NCBI RefSeq assembly: GCF_032911225.1
Contig: NZ_CP136600.1
Coordinates: 682,001-746,000 of the forward strand
Direction of reading: 5' to 3'
From: Thalassotalea fonticola
GTDB taxonomy: Bacteria > Pseudomonadota > Gammaproteobacteria > Enterobacterales > Alteromonadaceae
DNA: 64,000 bases
The stretch's first letter is position 1; each line of letters begins with the position of its first letter. The notes beneath the pieces are model-generated. The model was not told the origin of the DNA. It did not search any database and worked only from the letters and a program-made list of their open reading frames with translations. Position numbers and translations under genes: made by a program. This document shows, piece after piece, positions 1-8,550 of the stretch.

Positions 1-31
1 CAATAAAGCTTTAACAACCCATCATTTACTG

Positions 32-68
32 CCAATACGTTTATCTAAAACGTATTGGTTTTTTCTTT
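32..68 (+). terminator. Rho-independent terminator of an upstream gene
   Basis: An 11-bp perfect stem (CCAATACGTTT with AAACGTATTGG) and a 5-nt loop are followed by a T-rich run. It probably ends a plus-strand gene lying before the window. Confidence 0.8.
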
Positions 69-93
69 TATCTGCAAATAAAACATATATCGA

Positions 94-123
94 TTGTCAC
101 CCTACTATTACCCTTTTTATACC
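94..123 (+). promoter_or_regulatory. Candidate sigma70 promoter for the GH3 gene
   Basis: TTGTCA at 94-99 and TATACC at 118-123 are separated by 18 nt, about 100 nt before the first GH3 codon. This is an inference from box similarity only. Confidence 0.3.
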
Positions 124-221
124 TATTCGCTCTATTCATACAGTTTTAAGGTACAACCTTTAGCATAACTATTAATTAATAGTCTACAGGCTACTTTTAT
201 CGGAGTCGAAAAGGTTTCTCT

Positions 222-2486
222 ATGAAAAAAACAATGAAAATTATCGGTTATATCCTACTAGCCTTGTTGTTATTGGCAGGTGTGATGTTATATAAAGTCT
301 ACGACTATCCTGTTCACTCAGTCGAGTTCAACAAAGCCAAGTTTTCTGCCGTTGATACGGATGAAAAAATTGACCAGTTAACTCGTAGCTTAATCGAGAA
401 AATGTCACTCGATGAAAAAATTCAACAACTATACGGTAGACCAATATCTGATGCGTTAACTTTGGTTGGTAGCAGTGCAATATTTGGCCGAACCCCACCA
501 GTATATGGCGGTGGTAACGAGCGACTGAATATTCCTCCCTTTGCCTTTTCTGATGGACCACGCGGTGTTCGAGCCAATAAGCTTAGAACAGCAGGGGATA
601 AATTAGGCGTGACCTCGTTTCCAGTTTCCATGGCGCGCGGTGCCAGCTGGGATGTTGAGTTAGAAAGTCAAATATATGATGTCATCGGCAAAGAAATGCG
701 TGCCAGCGGTATTAACTATACTGGTACGCCAACCATCAATTTATTACGCCATCCAGCCTGGGGGCGAGCACAAGAAACCTATTCCGAAGACCCATGGTTA
801 ATGGGAGAGTTTGGTCTTGCTGCGGTTAATGCATTACAACACCATAATGTGATGTCGTGTGCTAAACATTTTGCCCTAAATAGTATTGAAAATTCTCGTT
901 TTGTCGTCGATGTTGAAGTTGATGAACGCACTTTACGTGAAGTGTATTTACCGCATTTTAAAAAAGTAGTGCAACAAGGCAAGGTTGCTTCATTAATGTC
1001 TTCTTATAATAAGGTGTTGGGAGAATATGCAGGCAATAATCATTATTTACTCACTGATATTTTACGAGATGAATGGGGCTTTGAAGGCTTTGTTAGCTCG
1101 GACTGGTTTTTTGGTACTTATGACGGCATAGCAAGCATCCAAGCTGGCCTTAATGTTGAGATGCCTTATCAAAAAGTTTATCAGCCAGATACCATTAAAC
1201 AAGGGATCGAGGATGGACAAATTACTGAACCAGATATCGATGAATTGGTATTTGATACCTTAAGAACACAATTAAAGTTTGGCTTGGCTGAAGACCCAAT
1301 GCTTTACCCAGATTCTATTATCGCCACATCAAAATCAATTGAATTGGCTCGCATTGCCGCAGAAAAAAGCATGGTGCTTTTGAAAAACAGTAAAGTAAAT
1401 AATAGGCCCGTATTACCATTTGATAAATCGTCAAATAAAACCATTGCCGTTATTGGCCGTTTGGCTGATATGGAAAACTTGGGTGATACCGGTAGTAGTA
1501 AAACCACTGAACCTTATGTTGTCACACCTTATGAAGGTATTAGCGCCTACCATAAATCACTCGGCAACAAAGTGGTATTAGACAAGGCAACAGATCTAAA
1601 CGCCAGTAAAAAATTAGCCAAGCAAGCTGATCAAGTGATTGTGGTTGTTGGTTATACCCATGTTGAAGAAGGCGAATTTTTATTAGCGTCAGAAGAAGCT
1701 AATAAAGCAGCCAAACTTGGTAAACGTACCGGGCCAAAAACTGATGGCGGTGACCGTGAAAATTTAAAGCTTATCCCAGAAGATGAAGCGTTAATTCAGG
1801 CGTTAGCTAGCACTAACGAAAACCTGGTGGTGGTTTATGTTGGTGGTAGTGCTATTGACTTATCCTCTTGGGATAGCCAAGTACCGGCAATTTTGTTTTC
1901 ATGGTATAGCGGCATGGAAGGTGGAAATGCGCTAGCTAATATTCTTTATGGTGATGTGAATCCTAGTGGTAAGTTACCGTTTAGTATTGCAAAGCAAGAA
2001 AGTGATTACCCCTATTTCACGCCGTATACGGAAAAGATCACTTATGGTTATTACCACGGTTATACCTTGTTTGATAAAAAAGACATTGAACCGGCATACC
2101 CGTTTGGTTTTGGCTTAAGTTACAGCAAATATGATTACCAAGATCTAACCGTTCTTACCCCCGAGTTAACCCAAGACGATACCCTAAAAGTACAAGTGAC
2201 AGTGACGAATACTGGAGACATTGAAGGTGAAGAGGTGGTTCAGCTTTATCTTGGTTTTGATAACTCAGCCATTGACCGCCCGGTGAAGTTATTAAGAGCT
2301 TTTGACAAAGTTCATCTTAACGTTGGTGAAAGTAAAACCGTTGAGTTAGCAGTGAAAGCCAAAGACATGGCTTGGTATAACCCCGAGGCTAAAGAATGGC
2401 AGATTGAAAAAATGACTTACCAAGTTTACGTTGGTAGCTCGTCTGCGAAGCAAGATTTGCTAGTTGAAAATTATACAATTTTATAA
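222..2486 (+). CDS. GH3 family glycoside hydrolase (beta-glucosidase/xylosidase-like), membrane anchored
   Basis: 754 aa. An N-terminal hydrophobic segment (residues about 6-24) after a lysine-rich start suggests a signal anchor, so the enzyme probably works in the periplasm or on the membrane. The GH3 N-terminal barrel carries the KHF motif (215-217) and the nucleophile region GFVSSDW with Asp294. The alpha/beta C-terminal domain (about 380-640) and a fibronectin-III-like tail (about 660-754) complete the usual three-domain GH3 plan. In this family the Asp attacks the anomeric carbon of a non-reducing-end beta-glucoside or beta-xyloside. The sulfatase gene follows after 26 bp, so the two are probably co-transcribed for stepwise removal of sulfate and sugar. 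Family assignment is firm; the sugar is unknown. Confidence 0.9.
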   Translation: MKKTMKIIGYILLALLLLAGVMLYKVYDYPVHSVEFNKAKFSAVDTDEKIDQLTRSLIEKMSLDEKIQQLYGRPISDALTLVGSSAIFGRTPPVYGGGNERLNIPPFAFSDGPRGVRANKLRTAGDKLGVTSFPVSMARGASWDVELESQIYDVIGKEMRASGINYTGTPTINLLRHPAWGRAQETYSEDPWLMGEFGLAAVNALQHHNVMSCAKHFALNSIENSRFVVDVEVDERTLREVYLPHFKKVVQQGKVASLMSSYNKVLGEYAGNNHYLLTDILRDEWGFEGFVSSDWFFGTYDGIASIQAGLNVEMPYQKVYQPDTIKQGIEDGQITEPDIDELVFDTLRTQLKFGLAEDPMLYPDSIIATSKSIELARIAAEKSMVLLKNSKVNNRPVLPFDKSSNKTIAVIGRLADMENLGDTGSSKTTEPYVVTPYEGISAYHKSLGNKVVLDKATDLNASKKLAKQADQVIVVVGYTHVEEGEFLLASEEANKAAKLGKRTGPKTDGGDRENLKLIPEDEALIQALASTNENLVVVYVGGSAIDLSSWDSQVPAILFSWYSGMEGGNALANILYGDVNPSGKLPFSIAKQESDYPYFTPYTEKITYGYYHGYTLFDKKDIEPAYPFGFGLSYSKYDYQDLTVLTPELTQDDTLKVQVTVTNTGDIEGEEVVQLYLGFDNSAIDRPVKLLRAFDKVHLNVGESKTVELAVKAKDMAWYNPEAKEWQIEKMTYQVYVGSSSAKQDLLVENYTIL

Positions 2487-2512
2487 AACATGAATTATTG
2501 GGGAGAGTATAG

Positions 2513-3901
2513 ATGAAAGCTTTGTTAACGAAAAAAAATATACTATTAGCAATACTATTGCTTTTGCTATTGAAAACAGTCATCACAATATTTGTTAATA
2601 TTAATGGTCAAAATATAGATAACGAAAGAACGGATAAATATTTACAAACAGTGAGGGCAGCACAAAACGAAAATGAGCAAGAAAAATTGCCCAATATTGT
2701 TTTTATTCTTACTGATGACTTAGGTTATGGAGATTTATCGAGTTATGGCTCTACGTTAATCAACACGCCGAATATTGATGCGCTAGCTGACCAGGGGATT
2801 AAATTAACCAACTTTTATTCGCCTTCTTCACTATGTTCGCCAGCAAGAGCGGGGATACTAACGGGACGTTATCCTCAGCGTGCGCACGTACCGGCAGTAC
2901 TGTTTGATTCAGATACTGTGATAGGTACAGTCAGAAAGTACCTTGGTTATTATTCTTATGGTATGGATGGTTTATCACCTGATGAAGCGACAGTTTCTGA
3001 AGTATTGCAAGCTAAAGGTTACAGTACTGCGGTATTAGGCAAGTGGCATTTGGGCTCGAGAGCAGGGTATTTGCCTAAAGATAATGGCTTTGACTATGCA
3101 TATATTCCTGATGACACAGAAGACAAAACCACATTAACTAAAAAATTTACCAAGAAGATAGTTAACTTTATCGATGAAAATAAAGCCAATCCGTTCTTTG
3201 TTTATTACTCTCAACCTATTCCACATGAACCACTTTTTCGCGTTAAAGAGTTTGCTGATAAAACCAAGGCTGGTAAGTATGGTGAAATGGTGCAAGAGGT
3301 TGATTGGAGTATTGGCGTTATCATGAAAAAATTGGCGGAACTGGGCCTGGAAGAGAACACCTTAGTCATTTTTAGTAGCGATAATGGTCCTTATCGGTTA
3401 GGTAATTCTGGTGGAGTAAGGGGTGGTAAAGGTCAAACTACATTAGGTGGTCAACGCGTGCCATTTATTGCCTATTGGCCAGGGGTGATCCCTGCGGGGC
3501 AAGTGAGTGATGAAATGGCAATGGGCTTTGATATTTTCCCAACGGCGTTAAGCATGGCCGGCATACCTTTGCCGGATGATCGTATTATTGATGGTAAAAA
3601 TATATTGCCGCTATTAACAGGTGAAGAAAAGCAATCACCGCACGAATACCTTTATATGATCAACGACAAAACGGTAGAGTCTGTTCTTGATAAGCAAGGA
3701 AATAAATACCAAATTCGCACAAACCCACCAAACTCTAAATTTTGGTATATGAAGACCGGACCTTATTTTTTCAATGTTTATGATGACCCATCAGAGTCAT
3801 ACAGTACTCTAGAGTTAAACCTAGAAAAAGCTGATGCATATAAAAATAAAATTAATGCATTTCAAGCTGAACTAGATAACGATTTACGAGGCTGGCGATA
3901 G
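2513..3901 (+). CDS. S1 family sulfatase, membrane anchored
   Basis: 462 aa. A long N-terminal hydrophobic stretch (about 10-30) is an uncleaved anchor or signal. The metal site ILTDD (Asp68, Asp69) and the sulfatase signature SLCSPARAGILTGR (Cys108) are intact. Cys108 is the residue that must become formylglycine for activity, so the host needs a formylglycine-generating enzyme, which is not in this window. The family hydrolyses sulfate esters, here probably on a carbohydrate because the gene is in an operon with the GH3 glycosidase just upstream. The gene ends at a terminator (3919-3958), and the island begins immediately after that. The subfamily and exact sulfate position cannot be told by eye. 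Confidence 0.9.
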   Translation: MKALLTKKNILLAILLLLLLKTVITIFVNINGQNIDNERTDKYLQTVRAAQNENEQEKLPNIVFILTDDLGYGDLSSYGSTLINTPNIDALADQGIKLTNFYSPSSLCSPARAGILTGRYPQRAHVPAVLFDSDTVIGTVRKYLGYYSYGMDGLSPDEATVSEVLQAKGYSTAVLGKWHLGSRAGYLPKDNGFDYAYIPDDTEDKTTLTKKFTKKIVNFIDENKANPFFVYYSQPIPHEPLFRVKEFADKTKAGKYGEMVQEVDWSIGVIMKKLAELGLEENTLVIFSSDNGPYRLGNSGGVRGGKGQTTLGGQRVPFIAYWPGVIPAGQVSDEMAMGFDIFPTALSMAGIPLPDDRIIDGKNILPLLTGEEKQSPHEYLYMINDKTVESVLDKQGNKYQIRTNPPNSKFWYMKTGPYFFNVYDDPSESYSTLELNLEKADAYKNKINAFQAELDNDLRGWR

Positions 3902-3918
3902 GTCGAAAATTTAACCAG

Positions 3919-3958
3919 AAAAGGCTGAATGTTTTAACATCTTCAGCCTTTTAGTTTT
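3919..3958 (+). terminator. Rho-independent terminator after sulfatase
   Basis: AAAAGGCTGAA pairs with TTCAGCCTTTT around a 12-nt loop, followed by TAGTTTTTA. Its tail overlaps the first bases of the 71-bp direct repeat. Confidence 0.75.
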
Positions 3959-4025
3959 TATGATTTCAGGTCAGCTTCAGCTTGTTTTTATATGCTAAAG
4001 CTAGTCATTCTAAAATGGGAAAAAT
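3954..4025. repeat. Left copy of the ~71-bp direct repeat bounding the island
   Basis: From GTTTTTATGATTTCAGGTCA onward this stretch matches 31007-31077 in the same orientation with one substitution and one single-base insertion. The right copy ends at the start codon of the second sulfatase. In the undisturbed locus a single copy would have joined sulfatase 1 directly to sulfatase 2. Confidence 0.9.
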
Positions 4026-4678
4026 ATCGCAAATAAACATTGGCAAGAATATTCTATCTTATCCTAGTATCACTACAGTCTTTCATGGTATTTCCGGTGC
4101 GATGACTACAACTTTTAATAAGAAACTTGTAGAAGAAAAAAGTTGTTAGTGTAGAAGACAATAATGCAACAATCGATCACATAAGCCAGATCGCTAATTG
4201 CAGTAATTTAAAAGCACGTAAATTGTTAAATTTTAATCCAGTTACAGAGCCAATTAAGCCATACAAGTGTCATCTTTAGAAATCAGAGCATTCTAATCGA
4301 ATTACCGATTAAACTTCAGGCGTACCTGGCACCTTGAGCAAACCCTTTGTTGGAACTATTTAAAGCCTTACGTCGGCTTTGCCACATGAATCGTCATGTC
4401 AGAAAACTTCGCTAAGCGGAAGTTTAGAAACCAGCACTATGATTGTCAGCTATTGAATATAAAGCGGACCTAAGAGTGTAGAAAGTTTATGCTTACAACC
4501 GCCACTGAACAGGCATTATTTGAAAATGAATTTTCAGATCGCCACAGTCCGCTAACTCCTAACTTACCTTTGTAAACAGAAACTACTTCATTCAATTCTC
4601 GTAACCTGCAAGGCAAAGGCGCAATTAAGTCACCTCAAATGAGCTTCTAGGCAGCTTGTTCAGGGCATTAATTTTGAA
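4026..4678. other. Non-coding left edge of the island
   Basis: About 650 bases without a supportable gene. Short hairpins are present (AAAGCC/GGCTTT at 4362-4380; an imperfect one at 4403-4425). A 45-codon open stretch around 4140-4279 has no start signal and no recognisable family. It may be a decayed mobile-element or gene remnant, but nothing proves it. Confidence 0.5.
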
Positions 4679-4732
4679 AACCAACTTTAGTTGGTTCCCT
4701 TGTCATCCTTGATTAGGCAAGCTCTCTACAAT
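4679..4732 (+). promoter_or_regulatory. Island operator 1 with -10-like box, before the CoA ligase
   Basis: AACCAACTTTAGTTGGTT (4679-4696) is a palindrome broken only at its centre. TACAAT (4727-4732) follows exactly 30 nt later, and the same spacing is seen at the copy at 26105. It lies 180 bp before the ligase start codon. Confidence 0.7.
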
Positions 4733-4875
4733 ACAAGTTTGTTGCAGTGCGCATTCCTTTTTATGCTGCACCTTTGGCTTTCAAAAAAGCCAGTACCCAA
4801 ACCAATGTTCCTATATGCCAAAGGTTGTCGTCGACATCATTGGCTGATAATTATAAATTGCAGGAGTTTATAATA

Positions 4876-6441
4876 ATGAATTTAACACAACTTTTACATC
4901 GCAATGTACTGCTGCGTCCCGATCAGGAAGCTGTATGTTATCAAGATACATCTTTGACCTACCGCGAGTTGGAAAAGCGGGTCGCATGTTTGGCAGGCGG
5001 ACTGCTTAATATTGGTATTAAAGAAGGTGAATGCTTGCCTTTGTTGTCGATGAACTCTAGTCGCTATCTAGAATATCTTTTTGCCGTTCCTTGGGCTGGA
5101 GCTGCCTACAATCTCGTCAATGTGCGCTGGAGTGTTGCAGAAATAGCTTACTCACTAGTTGACTCCGGTGCTCGCTTTCTTGTTGTCGATGACACCTTTG
5201 CTTCAATAGTGTCAGAAATCAAACAAAAGGTACCAATGCTAGAAAGTGTGATCTATGCCGGTGATGGTGAATGTCCTGAAGGTATGCTCAGCTATGAGAA
5301 GTTACTGGCAGAGGCTGAGCCAATTGAGGACACTTACCGAAGCGGTGATGATCTTGCTGGGGTTTTTTATACCGGTGGTACTACGGGGTCGCCTAAAGGC
5401 GTTATGCTGAGCCACACGAATTTAATGACGTTCGCCTCGTCTGGTGCTCTAATGAGCGGATTGTCTGCTCAACCTCGTTGGCTAAATTGTGCTCCCCTGT
5501 TTCATATTGCAGGTCTTGGTATGCTGCTGATGTCTTTTCTTCTGGGGGGGAGCCAAATTATAGTACCTGCGTTTATTCCCGCTGATGTGATAAAAACAAT
5601 TCGTGAGCAGAGTGTAACGGATATGTTACTTGTTCCTACCATGGTGCAAATGCTGCTGGATTTCCCTGATTTTGATGTAGATGACTTTGCTAGTTTGCAA
5701 CACATTATTTACGGTGCCTCCCCCATGCCTCAAGGAACGATGAATAAAGCACTGGAACAGCTACCTGATGTTGGTTTCATTCAAGGCTATGGCATGACCG
5801 AATGTGGTTTGATCTCTATTTCACCTGCCAGCAACCATACACCTGCAGCAAATGAGTCGGGACGGATCCGCAGTGCAGGCATTCCCGGCCCTGTACAACA
5901 AGTTCGTATTGTTGATGAACAGAATGTGCCAGTACCACCGGGTACTATTGGAGAGATCACGCTTCGTGGGCCAAATATTATGCTGGGTTATTGGGGAAAA
6001 CCTGAGTTGACTCAAAAAACCGTTGTCGATGGTTGGCTGCACACTGGAGATGGTGGCTACATAGATGAGCAGGGTTATATTTTTGTGGTTGATCGAGTGA
6101 AAGATATGATTATTTCTGGGGGGGAGAATATCTACTCGTCAGAAGTGGAGACTGTCGTTTCACAGCATCCTAGTGTAGCCCAGTGTGCGGTGATTGGTAT
6201 TCCTTCTGATGAGTGGGGTGAGACGGTTCATGTTGTGATTGTAGCGCAAGCTAATGAGGAAAACCTAGATACTCTGACCATCGAACACCTGCGTGACTTT
6301 TGCAAAGAACATATCGCTGGTTACAAGTGTCCGAGATCGTTGACACTGATCGACGCTTTGCCTATTTCCGGAGCGGGAAAAATACTCAAAAATGAATTAC
6401 GTAAGCCTTATTGGCAAGGGCGTGAGGCACAGGTGTCCTAA
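4876..6441 (+). CDS. Class I adenylate-forming acyl-CoA ligase
   Basis: 521 aa from the ATG at 4876, preceded by GGAG; a longer open frame from 4747 lacks a ribosome site. The ATP-binding motif YTGGTTGSPKG (about 168-178), the GYGMTECG motif, the GWLHTGDGGYIDEQGY block and the C-terminal lysine region PISGAGKILK are all present. The enzyme should activate a carboxylic acid to its CoA thioester through an acyl-adenylate. The length and motifs fit fatty-acyl or alicyclic/aryl acid CoA ligases (AlkK-like in role). With the enoyl-CoA hydratase 100 bp downstream and operator 1 upstream it forms one transcription unit of the island. The acid substrate is unknown. Confidence 0.88.
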   Translation: MNLTQLLHRNVLLRPDQEAVCYQDTSLTYRELEKRVACLAGGLLNIGIKEGECLPLLSMNSSRYLEYLFAVPWAGAAYNLVNVRWSVAEIAYSLVDSGARFLVVDDTFASIVSEIKQKVPMLESVIYAGDGECPEGMLSYEKLLAEAEPIEDTYRSGDDLAGVFYTGGTTGSPKGVMLSHTNLMTFASSGALMSGLSAQPRWLNCAPLFHIAGLGMLLMSFLLGGSQIIVPAFIPADVIKTIREQSVTDMLLVPTMVQMLLDFPDFDVDDFASLQHIIYGASPMPQGTMNKALEQLPDVGFIQGYGMTECGLISISPASNHTPAANESGRIRSAGIPGPVQQVRIVDEQNVPVPPGTIGEITLRGPNIMLGYWGKPELTQKTVVDGWLHTGDGGYIDEQGYIFVVDRVKDMIISGGENIYSSEVETVVSQHPSVAQCAVIGIPSDEWGETVHVVIVAQANEENLDTLTIEHLRDFCKEHIAGYKCPRSLTLIDALPISGAGKILKNELRKPYWQGREAQVS

Positions 6442-6542
6442 CAGTATCCAATTAAGCCGGTAAGCAGTCTTAACTGATCTCCTGCTTAGTTGTGAAGCTA
6501 TATCTATATATGCGTAAAAGTAACTCCAAAGAGGATATGTTA

Positions 6543-7313
6543 ATGAAACAAATAACGAGTGTGGTTCGTCTTGAGCGTCAACAAGATGGTGTCGCCGTAC
6601 TGACGATGATAAAAGAGAAAACCCTTAATGCTCTTGATGAGCCGTTTTTGGTCGAATTGCTGGAAAAGCTTAAAGAGGCTGAGGCTGATGATAATATTAG
6701 AGTCGTAATTCTTACAGGAATTGGTCGCGGGTTTTGCTCTGGAGTCGATCTTACTGGCGGCTTATTGCAAGACAACGCAGAAAAACTGGATGACTGGATC
6801 AAACAATTCGGAAATCCAGTGGTTGCCTACATACGAACCATGACTACAGTGGTGATCGCTGCGGTTAATGGAGTTGCGGTAGGTGCAGGGGTTAGTCTTG
6901 CACTTGCCTGTGATATTGTCATTTCAGCAACATCAGCCCGCTATTTTCTAAGCTTTGCCAAAATCGGAATGGCTATGGACATGGGGATATCGTGGATTCT
7001 GACCCGAAGGATCGGCCCGATGCGTACCGCGGCCTTGACTATGTCTGCTGGATTTTTAGATGCCGAAGCGGCGTTGCAGTGCGGGTTGTGTTATGAGGTC
7101 GTGGATGATGCCGAACTGATGTCGCAAAGCTGCAAATTTGCCAGCCGAATTGCCAGCCAGTCCGCTCCAGCTCTACAAGCTCTGAAATCCCAGATAAACT
7201 TTGCCGATACAGCGACTCTAGCTGAGGTGTTGGGTCATGAAGCAAAGATACAGGGAAGGCTGGTGCAAACTGAGCAGGCGCAACAACTGATCAAAGAGTT
7301 TTTACCACGGTAA
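6543..7313 (+). CDS. Enoyl-CoA hydratase/isomerase family protein
   Basis: 256 aa from the ATG at 6543, which has AGAGGA at good spacing; upstream in-frame starts at 6492 and 6537 are less well placed. The crotonase fold is recognised by the RVVILTGIGRGFCSGVDL oxyanion segment near residue 55 and the NGVAVGAGVSLALACDIVI segment near residue 100. The usual hydratase glutamates are not obvious: the segment after the second oxyanion loop reads FLSFAKIGMAMDMGISW, so isomerase, hydratase or another crotonase activity is possible. It follows the CoA ligase and probably acts on its product or a beta-oxidation intermediate. Confidence 0.85.
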   Translation: MKQITSVVRLERQQDGVAVLTMIKEKTLNALDEPFLVELLEKLKEAEADDNIRVVILTGIGRGFCSGVDLTGGLLQDNAEKLDDWIKQFGNPVVAYIRTMTTVVIAAVNGVAVGAGVSLALACDIVISATSARYFLSFAKIGMAMDMGISWILTRRIGPMRTAALTMSAGFLDAEAALQCGLCYEVVDDAELMSQSCKFASRIASQSAPALQALKSQINFADTATLAEVLGHEAKIQGRLVQTEQAQQLIKEFLPR

Positions 7314-7324
7314 TTTCCCTAAGC

Positions 7325-7357
7325 AGGAAGATGGAACTGGTTCTGCTGCATCTTCCA
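7325..7357 (+). terminator. Candidate terminator after the hydratase
   Basis: GGAAGATG (7326-7333) pairs perfectly with CATCTTCC (7349-7356), 12 bp after the stop codon. The T-run after it is short, so termination may be weak. Confidence 0.4.
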
Positions 7358-7506
7358 TTTCACGGCGCGATAACTTTATTCCACAATAATTAATCCGTTT
7401 GCTATTATTCAGACATTTGAGCGCAAGCGCGTCAACCTGACAGCCTGGAATTCCTGCAAACCGTGCTTGAAACAGCCGAAATTCTGCCACTTTTATCAAT
7501 GTTCTC

Positions 7507-7636
7507 TTTTAAACCCATCGAAGAAGCGCTTGAGTAATCCCATTTCTTCGTTGCATCTATTTGTAAGGGAATAACCTTTACTGTATATATGCGCCTTGAA
7601 TTGAAATCGCTCAAGCATTCTGAAACCTGCATCTTG
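7507..7636. repeat. Intergenic repeat element, copy 1 (MITE-like)
   Basis: About 130 bp matching the reverse complement of 47951-48076 over its whole length with scattered substitutions. The ends contain inverted GCTTGAG/CTCAAGC segments, so the element can fold on itself. It lies in the 409-bp gap between the convergent hydratase and UspA genes; apart from the hairpin at 7325 nothing else was seen in that gap. Confidence 0.8.
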
Positions 7637-7722
7637 GATGCTGACGGGGATATTAGCCATTCTTCAGCAATTATCTGAAAGCACCAATGTCTTTTGCGTA
7701 GAATAACTACGCAGAGAGAACG

Positions 7723-8550
7723 TTATTCTGGAGGGAGAATTAATATGTCTGTTTGCAGGCGTGACAATACCTGCTCTGCGGTATTTCCTAGTAAAATACT
7801 TTGCAGCCCTGAGCGAGCTACGGTTCCCAATACTACCAATTTTGCTTTGATCCGTTCTGCGACTTGCGGAATGAGTAATTCGGCAGGCCCTTGGTCAACG
7901 TGGATTTGAGTGTCGGTGATATCATTATTGGTCAGCATTTTTTGACAAGCAGTTCGATATTGTCTTTCCAGTAATGAAGGAACCTGATATTTTCCCTTCG
8001 CACTTTGCATTAAAGAGGGGTAGGCAGTGACTAGATTGCATTCGCCATTGCCTACTTCGGTAAGGAAACGACCCACCTTAAGGACTCGTGTATTGAGTGC
8101 CTGGTGTTCACCGTCTGCTGGATCCGCATTAACACAGAGCAGCAGCGGGCTGCCATCTTCCCAGTGATTTTCCGAACGTACCATAAATACGGGGCAGCGG
8201 CTGCCACGTAGCAATTTCCAGTCATCGGAGAGAAAAACGTGATCAGTTAAGCTGGGTGCATGAGGTTCCTTGATTATCAAGCTAAATTCCTTGTCATGTT
8301 GGCAACGTAGAATAGCGCGGAGTAAACTGGTTTCATTGCTGATTTCAACCACAACTGATATGTCTTTCAGTGCGGCTACACTCAGCTTTTTAGCCAATGT
8401 CTGCATCAGCTGATCAGTGGCATGCTTCTTTCTAACCAATGCCGTAATAATGCTCCCTAGCCGTTCGCTGAGACGAATTGCCTTGTTGAGAGCCACCTGT
8501 TCATCTTTTTCCGGGTTAATGACAACCAGGATATGTTTATTAAACGGCAT
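7723..8550 (-). CDS. Tandem universal stress protein (UspA family)
   Basis: 275 aa from the ATG at 8550, which sits about 10 nt after AAGGA; a start at 8562 is also possible. There are two Usp domains (about 1-135 and 140-275). Each begins with a hydrophobic beta strand, HILVVINPEKD in the first. The second ends with GTVARSGLQSILLGNTAEQV, close to the ATP-binding Gly motif of nucleotide-binding Usp proteins. The start overlaps the end of the RND gene by 11 bp, so translation is coupled and it is the last gene of the DUF1302 operon. Its role there is unknown; a stress or energy-sensing function is the family inference. Confidence 0.85.
   Translation of the reverse strand: MPFNKHILVVINPEKDEQVALNKAIRLSERLGSIITALVRKKHATDQLMQTLAKKLSVAALKDISVVVEISNETSLLRAILRCQHDKEFSLIIKEPHAPSLTDHVFLSDDWKLLRGSRCPVFMVRSENHWEDGSPLLLCVNADPADGEHQALNTRVLKVGRFLTEVGNGECNLVTAYPSLMQSAKGKYQVPSLLERQYRTACQKMLTNNDITDTQIHVDQGPAELLIPQVAERIKAKLVVLGTVARSGLQSILLGNTAEQVLSRLQTDILILPPE

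Noticed and set aside
4140..4279. 45-codon open stretch that looked like the end of a transposase
   Set aside because: No convincing motif or start; kept only as a possible remnant in the left-edge entry.
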